From Nymphaea colorata (lineage: Eukaryota > Streptophyta > Magnoliopsida > Nymphaeales > Nymphaeaceae), in assembly GCF_008831285.2 (NCBI RefSeq), contig NC_045142.1:24303300-24367299 (forward strand): a stretch of 64,000 nt of DNA, given 5' to 3'. The notes beneath the pieces are model-generated. The model was not told where the DNA came from. It saw only the letters and a program-made list of their open reading frames with translations, and ran no database searches. Shown in pieces: positions 1 through 11,523 of the stretch (positions are counted from its first letter, which is position 1; every line of letters starts with the position of its first letter). Position numbers and translations under genes: made by a program.

Positions 1-203
1 CTCGGGTTTTCAGAAGAAAGTTTCAAGTACAAACTGATCACGTTTTTCTTATGAACATTTTGACAGATAAGTTGAGGTTAGGTAGACACCGACTAAATTA
101 TGCCAAACAGATATGCCCTGGGATTTCTAATTATCGACCTTTTTATTTTTATTTTTATTTACTTTTTAACGCATAATTATTTGTGTGGAAAGTTTTCTTG
201 TTT
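1..203. other. AT-rich intergenic sequence at left edge
   Basis: No reading frame, RNA gene or splice pattern that I can support. It is ordinary AT-rich plant intergenic sequence running up to the first MITE-like element. Confidence 0.5.
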
Positions 204-709
204 TAGGGGTGAGCAACGAGTCGAGCTACTCGAGCTCGAGCCGTTAAAGCTCAGTTCGTGAACAAGTTCGAGCTGAGTCATTTGCTTAATGAGTCGAGAT
301 CAAGTTTACGAATCAACTTGTTTAAATAATTGAGTCGAGTTTACTGAACTCGAACTGTTAAAGCTCGACTTGGCTCGAAAATGATGCGTAGCAACTTTCT
401 AAATATTCGACTCGTTTTTTAATTTAAAAACCGGTATATTGACGTTAATTAATTATGTAAGTTTTTACAAAAGCTCCTTCAACATTGTCGAGCCTTAATA
501 AAGTCGAACTCAATTTATGGCAAAGTAATAGTCCATGTATTCAAACGAGTTTGTCGAGCCTTAATCGAATCGAACTCGACCTCAACACTTAACTGCCGAG
601 TTGAGTTCGAGTTGCTTCTGTTGAGTTATTATCAAACTTGAGGCTTCATTAATCGAGCTGAGTTCAAGCTGACTGAACTCGGGCTCGACTCGGCTCGTGT
701 TCACCCCTA
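204..709. mobile_element. CTCGA-rich hAT-like MITE, copy 1
   Basis: The segment starts TAGGGGTGAGCA and ends TGTTCACCCCTA, which are inverted copies of each other. The interior is built from degenerate GAGCTCGA / CTCGACTCG words around an AT-rich core with a TTAATTAATTA tract. It has no coding capacity. The core and ends recur at 7642-8111 (opposite internal orientation) and 49849-50248. The 8 bases on either side (196-203 and 710-717) do not match, so the target duplication has decayed or this copy is rearranged. Assignment to the hAT superfamily rests on the terminal TAGGG form and on the 8-bp duplications flanking sister copies. Confidence 0.7.
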
Positions 710-1479
710 CCAATAGCTCAAATGCTCAAGAAATTGCATGTTGAAAAATATGATTCCTAGGAGGTTGTATGTTATGGTTGGAATGACAAACAGTACGTAA
801 TAAACTTAAAATGCGTTTATTGATAGACCCTTTCTTATAAAGGTAAAACTAAAAGTGTCAGCGGAGCTCAGGCTCGTGTCTCGGGTGTGGGGCCGGCCTG
901 ATGCCGAGGTCTAAGTAAACCCTGAAGAAAATTCTTGGAATAAGATTATGAAAATACCCATTTGGCAAAACGTGAGAATCGTGTTTTCCCATCTTAACCA
1001 CATAACATGGAAAGCGGTCTAGAGATAATTGATTCTTGATAAAGTGGAATAGGATTCTTCCCCGTTGCCTTGCTTTCTCTAGACATAGTCGCACGCTTGA
1101 CAAAGCTACCGAATATTTCCTAAGCATACAATTTTCCCGGCACTTCTTTTCACTTTTTAGATAAAAAATGAATTATAAGTGCATGTGTTTCTTAAGGAGA
1201 AAACTCAATCTGAAGGGCAATATAGTTCATTAATTTTTTTTTTACCATACCCTTTTGTGAAATCTTTCAAAATAAGTGTTTTCAAATTAGATGTTCATAA
1301 TTTACCCTGTCCCACTCTATCGATTCAAGTCAAAAAGTGAAACCCCATTTTCACAAGGTTACATTGTCATTCTTTTTTGTCTTTGGAGGTTCTTAGAAAA
1401 CTATACCCGCCTTGAGAGAGACTTTGTTAGCATAAAACTTGAAGGCTAGTATTCCCATCATTGGGGTTAAAATCGATTA
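710..1479. other. Intergenic DNA, no gene seen
   Basis: AT-rich sequence. An 89-codon open frame on the minus strand (858-1127) has no recognisable domain and I treat it as chance. No transposon ends were found. Confidence 0.5.
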
Positions 1480-1575
1480 GGTTTTTTACACGAGAGATGA
1501 CACCCACAAGAATCGAACTAACGACTGGCTTTATACCAGCCATGTGTTGACCTAACCACCCAATGACTTGATGTC
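1480..1575 (-). repeat. tRNA-derived SINE fragment
   Basis: Read on the minus strand there is an internal RNA polymerase III A-box-like TGGTTAGGTCA (1558-1548) and, 40 bases downstream, a B-box-like GTTCGATTCTT (1518-1508). That spacing is tRNA-like. The rest does not fold as an intact tRNA, so a degenerate tRNA-derived SINE is the best reading. Its ends are uncertain. Confidence 0.45.
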
Positions 1576-1607
1576 AGTCTTAACTAGTCGCAGTTGTTGC
1601 CCATGGT

Positions 1608-1763
1608 TAGAGTTGTTCATGAGCCAGATTCAACCCGACTTGAGCTTTGAACGACATGGCTCAAGCTCAGCTTGAGCTTGAGCTTGAATTGAGCTCGACT
1701 GTGTTAGTTTTCAGTTGTTACAAGGGTCGAGCTCGAGTAGCTCAATTCCTTAAAGCAGTCCTA
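1608..1763. mobile_element. Short CTCGA-rich MITE with perfect 8-bp target duplication
   Basis: This 156-bp element starts TAGAGTTGTTCA and ends GCAGTCCTA, and is rich in GAGCTTGAGC words. It is flanked by identical 8-bp direct repeats, CCCATGGT, at 1600-1607 and 1764-1771. The perfect duplication implies a fairly recent insertion and supports the hAT-type assignment of the wider family. Confidence 0.7.
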
Positions 1764-1771
1764 CCCATGGT

Positions 1772-2495
1772 GTTGTAGGTCAAAATGCCAATATTATATT
1801 GAATTTCTGAACCTAAAAAGGCTTTTAAATTTATTTAATTCAAATTTCTATATGTTTTACTTAAAGCCCCCCCTTTTTTTACTAACTTGAGAAGCTCGAG
1901 AAGATTCCTTAATCATGTTAAACATAAAATTCATGTGCTTATGAATTTATAATAATCTATCTTTCTACAAAAATTCATGAGTGAATGATTCTGACTATCT
2001 ACAATCACCCAGCCATGTAACCAGGGTCGTTCATCTCAAGCAAATAGAACAATGTGTGATCTAATACTAGATGATAAAAATTTGGTCATGTTTTTTTTTT
2101 TCTTAACCATCCATTATGGTATGATTAGATGACTGAGTGATTATATATATATAAAAGCAAAAAAAATCTGAAACCTTTTACCTTTTCTAGAATTTGGTTG
2201 ATATTTTTTTGTGCTGACAACTGTTTAGTGGTATTCTACTCAGTCAGTCACAAGTAGAATTGCATGGCAAGAACGTTACTAAACTCAGAAAGATGATATG
2301 AAAAAGTACAGTATTTCATAATCCCGAAGTGAGAGACTTTACCTCAAGGCCCCTGCTTAACAGCTATGTGAAAAGAAACAACCTACCTATAAAGAAATTC
2401 AGAAACATGACGCATTTCTTAGACTCCTCATATATAAGAAAATGACAAAGCTATAAATATTTCCATAAAACAGCAACAAGCAAATAAAAGACCTG
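1772..2495. other. Intergenic DNA, no gene seen
   Basis: AT-rich sequence with homopolymer A/T runs and a short (AT)n near 2145. No coding or RNA feature that I can support. Confidence 0.5.
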
Positions 2496-2685
2496 AATCT
2501 AAGTGTGCAGGCCTCAAGGATTTCGGCGTCTGGTAAAAAGCTAGTCACTGGTTCGATTCCCATGGGTGTGCTTGTGAATCCTCAAGGTTTTATGCCGCTG
2601 GACATGTTAAGGGTTTCTCAGTCAAATAGACATTTCCTCTGGTCAGAAATCCGAAAAGAAAAAAAAAAAAAGAAAAAGACTTGTT
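2496..2685 (+). repeat. Possible SINE with B box and A-rich tail
   Basis: There is a clear B-box match, GGTTCGATTCC, at about 2550-2560, and the segment ends in an A-rich tail at about 2656-2680. This is the usual layout of a plant tRNA-derived SINE. An A box is not convincing, so the 5' end is uncertain. A 61-codon open frame across it is incidental. Confidence 0.45.
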
Positions 2686-2973
2686 TGTAAAGTCACCCAA
2701 TACTGGGAGCAAATTAAAAAGAAAATTGGGGTTTGTTCTCTGCTTTGCCTTTTGCTGTTGTATGTATTTATTTTTATGATAGTTATCAATAAAGATTCAT
2801 GTATTATGAATTTGGTTTGAGGATTTTGTCAAGTTTTCAGTATATTGAATATGTTTTTGATCAAACCTCTCTTACATTTTATTACAAGAGCAGATAATGC
2901 TTTGATGATAAAAGAATTCATTTAAATATTTTGTGAGTAGTGTCACTTTGTTGTTTCGGATCTAAGTGGTGCG

Positions 2974-3013
<40 letters not shown>

Positions 3014-3078
3014 TGGGGAACAGCTGCTAGAGTAGAGTCCATGCTCTGGCATGGTTAATGGTTGTACTTGGATTTTGG
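2686..3078. other. Intergenic DNA with (AT)n(GT)n microsatellite
   Basis: AT-rich sequence containing a compound (TA)n(TG)n microsatellite at about 2974-3014. No gene seen. Confidence 0.5.
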
Positions 3079-3349
3079 TAAGGGTGTACATCAAGCCAGG
3101 CTGGACCGGCCTGGCACCAGGCCGGAATTTTATTGAGTGGGTCAGACCGGTCCTTTGTAAACCCAACCTACTGAAAACTGATTGGACCCAGTCTTTCTAG
3201 GCTCCCTTGAGTTGGAAATTCACTCTTCCTAGATAGGACAGTTTGGCAGCAGGGCCAGAGCCTTGATCAATCCGGTCACACTGCACGAACCATTTTAGCC
3301 CAAGCGTAGCATGTCTCAGATCAAGTGCTCAGCCCGTTGTCCACCCTTA
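3079..3349. mobile_element. GGCC-rich MITE-like element
   Basis: It starts TAAGGGTGTACA and ends TTGTCCACCCTTA, an imperfect terminal inverted repeat close to that of the CTCGA-rich family. The interior instead carries GGCCGG/CCAGGC words. No 8-bp duplication was found at the edges. It is probably an older or distinct hAT-like MITE group. Confidence 0.5.
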
Positions 3350-4732
3350 GTTGTGAAAACCCGATGATTTACCTTTCTTTATTTCGCCCTATCGGATCAA
3401 AATGATGTTATTGTTTGTTTCTTAAATTGATCGGCCGGACAAGCTGGTCCGAGACCAGATTGAATCTGGCCAAGTTTAGGTTAGGTTGAAACCATAAGAT
3501 AAGCTTATGAGTTTATTGAAATATTTACTCAATTTCTCAATGTCAAGGAATTTTAGTAGTTAAAGAACATTGAAGAGAAAACCATTCAAGATGAAAGATC
3601 TCTAGGGAACATGTTAGGTTTCTATTCTTCGGAGTTAACTCCCACAGATAGTATTGATAAGAGGTTGTTCAGGAACAATAACATAATATTATTGTCTCGT
3701 GCATGTAACCCAAAATTGGTTAGATTTATTGGACACTTTAAAAATCGTTCCATGAATCCGTCTTTCTTTCTGGGGCCAGATGTATGGAACAATAACAATA
3801 CGTTACTATTTCTAAACAGCTCCTAATGAATCATACTTGTCTGATTTGGTGTACTGGAATATAAATTCAAGTCGTCTTTATGGGAAAAGGCAAGATCTAT
3901 TTAAGAATTTAGATTTGGATCCGTTTTGCAGTCTTGCATACATATACATGCTCTATTTAGATTCGGATTATTAAATTAGGTTTTGTTTGAATTGAATCAG
4001 AGATATCGATGCAAGTTCTTCCCTTATGAATCCGATAGGTTCGATCGAATTTGGGTTCAACTGGAGTGAAATCTCCCTCAATTCATCAGATTGCATCTTA
4101 TTAAGATTAAGACGGACCCGATAAGCCAAGATTTGACCTTAATATGATTCTTCTCTTATCTCTTTACTTTGCCCACTAAGAAGATGCTCGCTTTTGGCCG
4201 CTGGTGCGCCCATGGAGGTGAATCTGGATGCCCAAGAAAGTATGGACAATCACATTGGTATGACTATGCAAACAGGCCCCACGAAGAGCTCTTTCATTTC
4301 TAATCAAAATTCATAAAAAAATTTAATATAAAAAATTAAATTAATATTTCGGACAATATAATCCACAAGTGTTCTTCTTTAGCTTTATTGCACCATTTGG
4401 TATGTAAGGAATGGAACATGGGATGTCTAGAATAGCAAGAACAGTAGCGCCGCCTGTCCAACCATGTGTGTGGGCCTGTAGTTCGATGCCGAATTGTTAG
4501 TTTTCATTTATGAACTTCGGTAGCGTCAATACTTTGTGTTGCAAAAAGAATACATTGATATGCAAGTTGAAGCATAACAAAAACACCTTCTTGAAGCACC
4601 GAATGCAACCACAAACCTTTGGGGAAGGCTTAGGTCTTCACTCGGGTGGTAAGATTTCCTTATGCTAAACCGAAAAAGAAAGTACAAAAGTTCAAAGATT
4701 AATACCTAAATAAATAGTAAGCTTGCAAAGCA

Positions 4733-4785
<53 letters not shown>

Positions 4786-5265
4786 CAATTATTGCTATGA
4801 TATTTTGATAAGAAAAAAGAATTTTTCTAAGATGGCTAAATATGTATATAGTAAGTTTGACCATAAATTTAGGGGTTGTTTGGCATTTATGACAACAGGA
4901 AAACCTTTTCATGGATCTGCTTTAAAAAATAAGACATTTTTAAAATATTAGATAACATTATCTAATGAATTTGCCCCAATCTTTGAGATAGATATATGAA
5001 ACAGTTTATTACTATTTTCATTACCAAACGACTCCTTAATGTACAAGCATGCCATTCCAACATGGAAACAACTCAATCAAGATCACCACAAGTGGTTCAA
5101 TGCGACGTCGATTTGCAGAAAGATGGAGCAGCAAGGCAGTTCACCTTATGAAGGGACTTTGGCTTGAAATCTTAGGTTGGTCACTGTCAAATCCCAATGT
5201 GTTTTTCATCTAAACAGTAATAGCTATCCAAGCAAGTTTTGTGAACCTTGAGGGTGAGGCATAAT
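3350..5265. other. Intergenic DNA, no gene seen
   Basis: AT-rich sequence with a long (AT)n array at 4736-4782. Short open frames, such as 71 codons at 3611-3826, have no recognisable family. No RNA gene or transposon ends were found. Confidence 0.5.
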
Positions 5266-5273
5266 AAGGGGAG

Positions 5274-5823
5274 TAGGGGTGAACATGCGCCTAGTTGAGC
5301 CTGAGTTCAGTCAGCTCAAGCTTGGCTCGATTAATGAAACCTCGAGCTCGACTCGGCTTGAACTCGAGAATAGCCCTATGAAAGTAGCTCGAGCTCGATC
5401 TCGACTCGATTAAAGCTCGACAAACTTGTTTGAATAGAATTGATATTCATAATTATGTGTTGAGCTTGAGTTCGACTCGATTAAGGCTCGACAAACTCGT
5501 TTGAATATAATTGATATTGATTGTGACGTGTTGAGTTCGAGCTCGACTCGATCAAGACTCGACAAACTCGTTTGAATAGAATTGATATCCATCGTTACGT
5601 GTGGAGTTCCAGCTCGACTCGATTAATTGAATATATCAACTTGATTAAGGCTCGAGCTCGACTTGGCAGTTACGTGTTGAGCTCGAACTCAACTCGATTA
5701 TTTGAACGAGTCGACGTACGAACTCGAGCTCGACTCTTTAAGCAAATGACTCGGCTCGAACTCGTTCACGAGGCGAGCTTTAACGAGTCGAGTTTGAGTA
5801 GCTCAACTCGTTGTTCACCCGTA
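5274..5823. mobile_element. CTCGA-rich hAT-like MITE, copy 2
   Basis: This 550-bp element starts TAGGGGTGAACA and ends TTGTTCACCCGTA. Inside are several tandem-like units of about 65 bp (around 5400-5600), each with CTCGACTCGATTAA, ACAAACT and GTTTGAATA. It is flanked by an 8-bp direct repeat with one mismatch: AAGGGGAG at 5266-5273 and AGGGGGAG at 5824-5831. Open frames across it are by-products of the repeat. Confidence 0.75.
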
Positions 5824-5831
5824 AGGGGGAG

Positions 5832-6652
5832 CCAATGACCTTTCTTATGACCAGTGAATAAAACCACTCACCCTTAAAAAAAAGAAAAAGAAAAAAAAAA
5901 AAAAGAATGAATGAACCGAGTCAACCATGAAGCTCAGCAGGCAACTTGCACGGTCAAATTTATGCATTTGTATGTACTCCATTAAGCATACGCACCCATG
6001 ATGTTGATTGGGTAAGGGCCAACTGGGTCCCAACCTTGTAGAACCACTAAAGTTTGCGTGACCCACCATGGACGGCTCAGGCCAGCCAATGTACGTCAAA
6101 TTGTCTCCATCTCAAACCTTTCATCCATCAAGTGGCCTTGTTCAAATTGATTACTATGATCAATGCGTATCAAAGCACCATTCAAACATCTCCCCTTCAC
6201 GACAGCTTAGTGATTCATGAAACTCATTTCTTTTCAATACGTCAACGAGCTTGTCATTACGGAAATGTTCGGATATAAATATATTTATATATTGGTATAT
6301 GCCATACTACTTAGGGATAAGAAGACATACCTCTTAAATTCTTTTAGGGAAATATTTTAGGCAACATATTAACATTTTTGATGTGCTTATAAGAACTAAT
6401 TGAACATATAATATGCTTAAGTTCAAGTTGTTTGTTTTTAAAGAAAAATATTGAGTTTTATATTATTAAATAAGAGCCGTTCATTTTTTGATTGCTATAG
6501 AAGCAAGTTAAACTCAGAAATGACTAATTTAGTGTATGATTTTCATTAAAACATTACTAATATCATATCTATACGATTGGGTTGCATAAAAATGTGTTTC
6601 AATAATCAATCTTGAGTGGTCTGAGTTTATCTCTAACATGGTTCGATCTATA

Positions 6653-6692
<40 letters not shown>

Positions 6693-7641
6693 CAGTTTCT
6701 TTCAAAAGCTAGATATTGGTTGGCATGTTGCAATTATGTGGTTGGGCCAACGAATAGACCTTTTTCACTAAACATGGGGAAGTAGGGCCAGGTCGGGCAT
6801 TGACTTTGACCGTTAAAGCGACGTTTCTAGGGTTCATAGTGGAAGAAAGCTAAGAATCATTAATGGGCCGTTCTGGTCCCTGTCTCCAACCTTGTCCATA
6901 ACACCAAGTCAACAATCTCAACCACGCGACAATACAGTTTTAAACTTAATACCCCAAAAAAAAAATATATGAAAATAATTATAAGGCCCACGCTGCCATC
7001 TTCTTTTACCAATCTATGCCAAACTAAAAATATGTAAATATTTAAATTATATGAAACAAGACAGTCATTTTCTTATATGTGTATGTTAAAGAGGTGGCGG
7101 CGCAGCCAGAATTTTTTAGCTGAAGGACATTTTGAGTCCCTAAGACGGGTCTGGTGTAGGCATTGCATTTGGCGAAAGCCGGATCTACTTTCATTGCAAT
7201 GGCATTTTTGAAGAGCTGGTGTGGCAACTGCCCACACAAGTCACACCATAACTATAACTCTACTACCAGTAAGATGAATATTTCATCCTACTTTTCTACA
7301 AAAGAGCTGAACCTTTCGTTATTCACTGTGCCCCCTCAAAGTCTAGGCATGCTTTTGGTGTATTCTTGAGTGCCTTGCACGAGGGGAGACCCCGGGGACT
7401 TTGGCCCCACCTCAGATTTTAAAAAATTGTAATTAAATCTTAAAAAGTTTAGTTTAATATATACATATATAATTTAAAATTTTCTATTTTGGTCCATGTT
7501 AAAATTTTGAATTTATAGTTTCGCCTCTACAACAAAAAACTTCTAGATCTACCTCTCTGCCCTGCACACGTACCTTGCTTTTTTTTAGGAAATTGATTAT
7601 CCTAACACTCAAACAAGAGACTTTCACCATCCCCATGAGGA
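5832..7641. other. Intergenic DNA with degenerate transposon remnants
   Basis: It contains a poly-A tract near 5878-5904, an (AT)n array at 6656-6691, and at about 7090-7560 a degenerate non-coding transposon remnant. The remnant has words such as GCAGCCAGAATTTTTTA, TGTGGCAACTGCCCACAC and TTCTAGATCTACCTCT that recur elsewhere in the window. No gene seen. Confidence 0.5.
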
Positions 7642-8111
7642 TAGGGGTGAACACGAGCCCGAGTTCAGTCAGTTCAAGCTCAGCTCGACTAATGAAACCT
7701 CGAGTTCAGCTCAAGCTCGAGAATAGCTCGATAGAAGCAGTTCGAGCTCGAATCGACAGTTACATGTTGAACTCAAGTTCAACTAAATTAGGGATCAACA
7801 AACTCGTTAGAATATATGGACTATTACTTTGGCATAAATCGAGTTCGACTCAACAAACTTAAAGGAGCTTTTGTAAAAACTTAATAATTAATTAACGTCA
7901 ATATACCGGTTTTTTTAATTAAAAAATGAGTTGGATATTTAAAAAATCGCAACACATCATTTTCGAGTCAAGTCGAGCTTTAACAGTTCGAGTTTAGTGA
8001 ACTCGAACTCGACTCGATTATTTGAATGAGCCGACTCATGAACTCGAGCTCAACTCGTTAAGCAAACGACTCGGCTCAAACTCGTTTAGTCGAGCTTGTT
8101 GTTGACCCCAC
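7642..8111. mobile_element. CTCGA-rich hAT-like MITE, copy 3
   Basis: This 470-bp element starts TAGGGGTGAACA and ends TGTTGACCCCAC. The flanking 8-mers CATGAGGA (7634-7641) and CATAAGGA (8112-8119) differ at one base, which fits a decayed target duplication. Its AT-rich core (around 7870-7950) is the reverse complement of the core of copy 1. Confidence 0.75.
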
Positions 8112-8119
8112 CATAAGGA

Positions 8120-9244
8120 TAATTTCACCACTTTTGACCTTTCATCATATGTCAATTTAAAGGAAGGTCGTTCCTTGGCATTAAAGATCTCAACATTGGA
8201 AACCTGTGTTATTATAAACATATATGGCCCAGGTCGTATTAATCACCCATCATACCATATTGTAAATTATGACAACATTGGAGGGTTATTACTTGAACTT
8301 CATATTTAGTTACACCGTATATTTTATAAACCCAGCATACATGAAAGACAAAGGTATGTAATGAAATATGTTGTCTGTATTCTCTTCAATTGATTTGACG
8401 ACTATATCTTAGAACATTCAAAACTATATGATTTGAAATATAAGCAAAAATCTTATATGTGATATTAGTAGACAATTGATAATAAGAACATTTGAATCGG
8501 CCCCACAAAATATTGAGTTTGTTTGATGGTCTTATGTTTGGCAATTCGTAAAATTTCACTTACACGTTTGAACTTTTAAGATTTTTCAATCTTACAGTTT
8601 TCCTCATCCAAACAGGTGGGTTTCTCTTGGCTGCAGACATGTACATCACATAATTGAATCATATGGGCTACCGATTTTTAAAAAAAGTTAAATTGTACAT
8701 ATAAAAATTAAATTGAAAAATCTCTCAAATATATATATATATATATATATCATAAAAATAAACATATAGTTTTGAATGTAATAAATTAGCTACCAACCAA
8801 AAAGTGGTCTTGTCGGTGGCTTTTTTCCTTTTTTCATACGGTAACCAAAAACAATTTCACACTCAAGATATTTATTGTGATGTTTTCCATTTAGTTGTGA
8901 CTTAATTTTATAATTTCAGATTCTTAGGATATGGAGCAGATTTGAGTCCGTCTAATTAAATGCCAAGTCCATTTGAGCTGTGGTTAGATACCATCTACTC
9001 TGATTTGTATAAAAGGCAACCATATCCAAGATTGATATCCACTTTCCAAACGAATATTAATCAGAAGACTTAGCTAAGGTTCAACAAAGTATAAAAAAAA
9101 TAAATATTTGGATCGTTCTTAAAATATGAAGTTTCTATCTGGATCCAGATCCAAACCTAAAAGAAGCTGATAAACGAGTCTTATGGAATCGAATTTTCGT
9201 ATCAAAATAAAACTTCATTTAAAATAAATAGAAGAAACTTTTAC
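8120..9244. other. Intergenic DNA, no gene seen
   Basis: AT-rich sequence with a short (AT)n at about 8729-8751. No gene, RNA or transposon boundary that I can support. Confidence 0.5.
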
Positions 9245-9600
9245 GTTTTTAAGAAGTCCGCCCAGGTGCGGGGCCCAGCTAACAGAGGAGGAAGGACGCG
9301 TCCCCACGTCAGCTCGTGGGCGGCGTGTTAGGGACAAAGAAATGTCGGTGCGGGCGGCGGAGGACGGCCGGCGCTGCACGCAAGCGGCGGCATCCGCGTG
9401 CCCCGCCGATAAACTGGCGGAAATTGCCGCCGGCTCTCGTCACGACAGCCTCTTCCGCCGCCCCGGGGACGCGCAATCGGTCGCGCGTGTGAAAGGAGGG
9501 CGGCAATGAAGCAGAATCCAAGGACTTTCCGGCACACTACGATCGCCGAGTCGGCACGAGTCCGTCGAGAGGCTGTCAAGATCCGCGGAGTGTCTTAAAC
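9245..9600. other. Isolated GC- and CpG-rich island
   Basis: About 350 bp with far higher GC and CpG content than its AT-rich surroundings. Overlapping open frames lie on the minus strand at 9309-9521 and 9328-9579. Neither translation shows a family I know, and both are rich in Arg, Ala and Pro as GC-rich sequence tends to be. An ACGT-core motif (CCACGTCAGC) lies near 9304. It could be a promoter/first-exon island of an unrecognised gene, a captured gene fragment or a relic. No splice-consistent gene could be built around it. Confidence 0.45.
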
Positions 9601-9722
9601 GTCGCCAACACTGGTACAATAAACTATATATACTGCCATATTTTTTTTTATTTTTCAGATTAGGCTGAAATATATTTAACTATTTTTTAATTAAAAAAGA
9701 ACAAAAAAAATAATATACGGGC

Positions 9723-9753
<31 letters not shown>

Positions 9754-11523
9754 AAAAACATTCAACCATAGAGGTAGCAAATTATATATATATATGTAAA
9801 GTTTTCAACTTGACGCCTTTGATTATTTGTCATACGTGTGATTTCATATAAGTTCTATGTATTTTAAATATACGTTACACGCATTCTGATACGGGTAAGC
9901 ATAAAGACGTGCTGCATTATCTATGTTTGCAGAAATGTATTATCGTTTGTAAGGCAATTATCGAAGAATGCGGGGGTTTGCATGTCTCTATCAAACAAGG
10001 GGGGACTTATCGAAGATAACTTGTTGTTTAATTTGTGATTCCGTGCATAGACTTGTTTCATGTGGATGTTTTTAATACGGTTATTTGGATCCGATTTTTG
10101 GATCTTAGTCCAATAAATAATTAATTGGGTTTATTGAGATCTATTAGCATTTTGCGTTTAGGAAATCGTTATATTTATTTATGTGTGGTTTGTCGCTTAT
10201 TCAAAATTTTATAATATGGAGGCTTATCTATTCAAACCCTGCTTAGATAAAAAAAGGAATCACAAAAATTCCGGAATCAAAATTTTATGCTGTCAAACAC
10301 GGCAAACTGGAATTCCAGTGACATCAAAGTCCAGATTGAGGTGGAAATTTGATCCAAGAACCAAAATTCCAAGTCATCAAACGCCCCTTAACAACAAAAA
10401 AAAGGTGAAAAAAAAAAAGGAAAATAGCCGGTCGTGAAAAGGGAACTATTTTGAACGTTGAAATTGTTAGAGATAAGCCATCCAAGATAAAGTTTTCCAG
10501 TTATCAAACACGCCCCAGAAATGGTTGGTCTCCCGCTGCAACTCTACTGAGACTCCCATCCTTCATTAAAAACAAAAACAAGAAAAAGGTTAAAGAAATC
10601 AATTGTTTTCTTTCCTAACTAGTTTTTAACATGAATGGATTCTTACAAACAATGCTCATGGAAACTAAAACCGGTGATGAAAAAACTTTCGACTTTGAAA
10701 GGTCTACTAATAATCATTCAAATTTTGAGAGAAAAAGCTAAAAGTGGGGTTTAATTTTTTTCATGATCATTTGAAAACTCATGACTCTAAAAGTCATTTC
10801 GATAAAGGCATAACATAGCTGGTTAGGTTACCGCTACTTAAAAAATAACATCTCTAATTTGATTTTCATAGCCGCTAAACCGAGTGAGCGCAACAACTAG
10901 ATCTTTTTTGGGCCGTGGGTCGTAATCCTCTGATTTGTTAATTACACAAACACTAATAGGTTTTAGATCCTTTTTCTAAATACAAAATAGCTAGTGCATT
11001 AGACTAAAATATTTGGTGAAGGTGAAAAAAAAAAAAAGGTTATGAGTCCACATTTTTTATCTAAGAAAATAAACACTTGCTACTAATCACATTAGAATGC
11101 ATAATAATATATTAGATCTTCACTATTTCAAGGGTAAGAGTCTCTTTTACACTTAATATTTAAGACAGATTTATAAAATGCACAAAGTGTTTTATTTGTC
11201 AAACAATTTCATATGTTTTATTTGTCAAACAATTTCATATTAAACACTTTGTGAGTATTACTTAAATATACTCAAAAATTAGGAAAGATTTGCAAAGCTC
11301 CTGGGCAAATGTTTTGTGAATATGTTTTTGTTTTAAATTAGATTCATAAAACAATCGCTCTCATAAGATTGGCGGTATTCTGAACAGAAATTCGATCTAT
11401 ATGTCGCTGATTGTAATATCCGAAATTTAGCGCAGCTTTACGCTAATTTACTCCCTTCGCTTTCGAGTGTTTCTCGCTTCGCGGTCTCTTTATGAAGGGA
11501 GAGAAAGAGAGGGGTGAGAGAGA
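9601..11523. other. Intergenic DNA and WRKY upstream region
   Basis: It holds an (AT)n array at 9724-9752 and a small hairpin-plus-tandem repeat at 11181-11253. The pyrimidine-rich and then GAGA-rich stretch at about 11450-11523 just before the WRKY start codon is probably its 5' leader. No W-box cluster or clear TATA box stands out. Confidence 0.45.
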
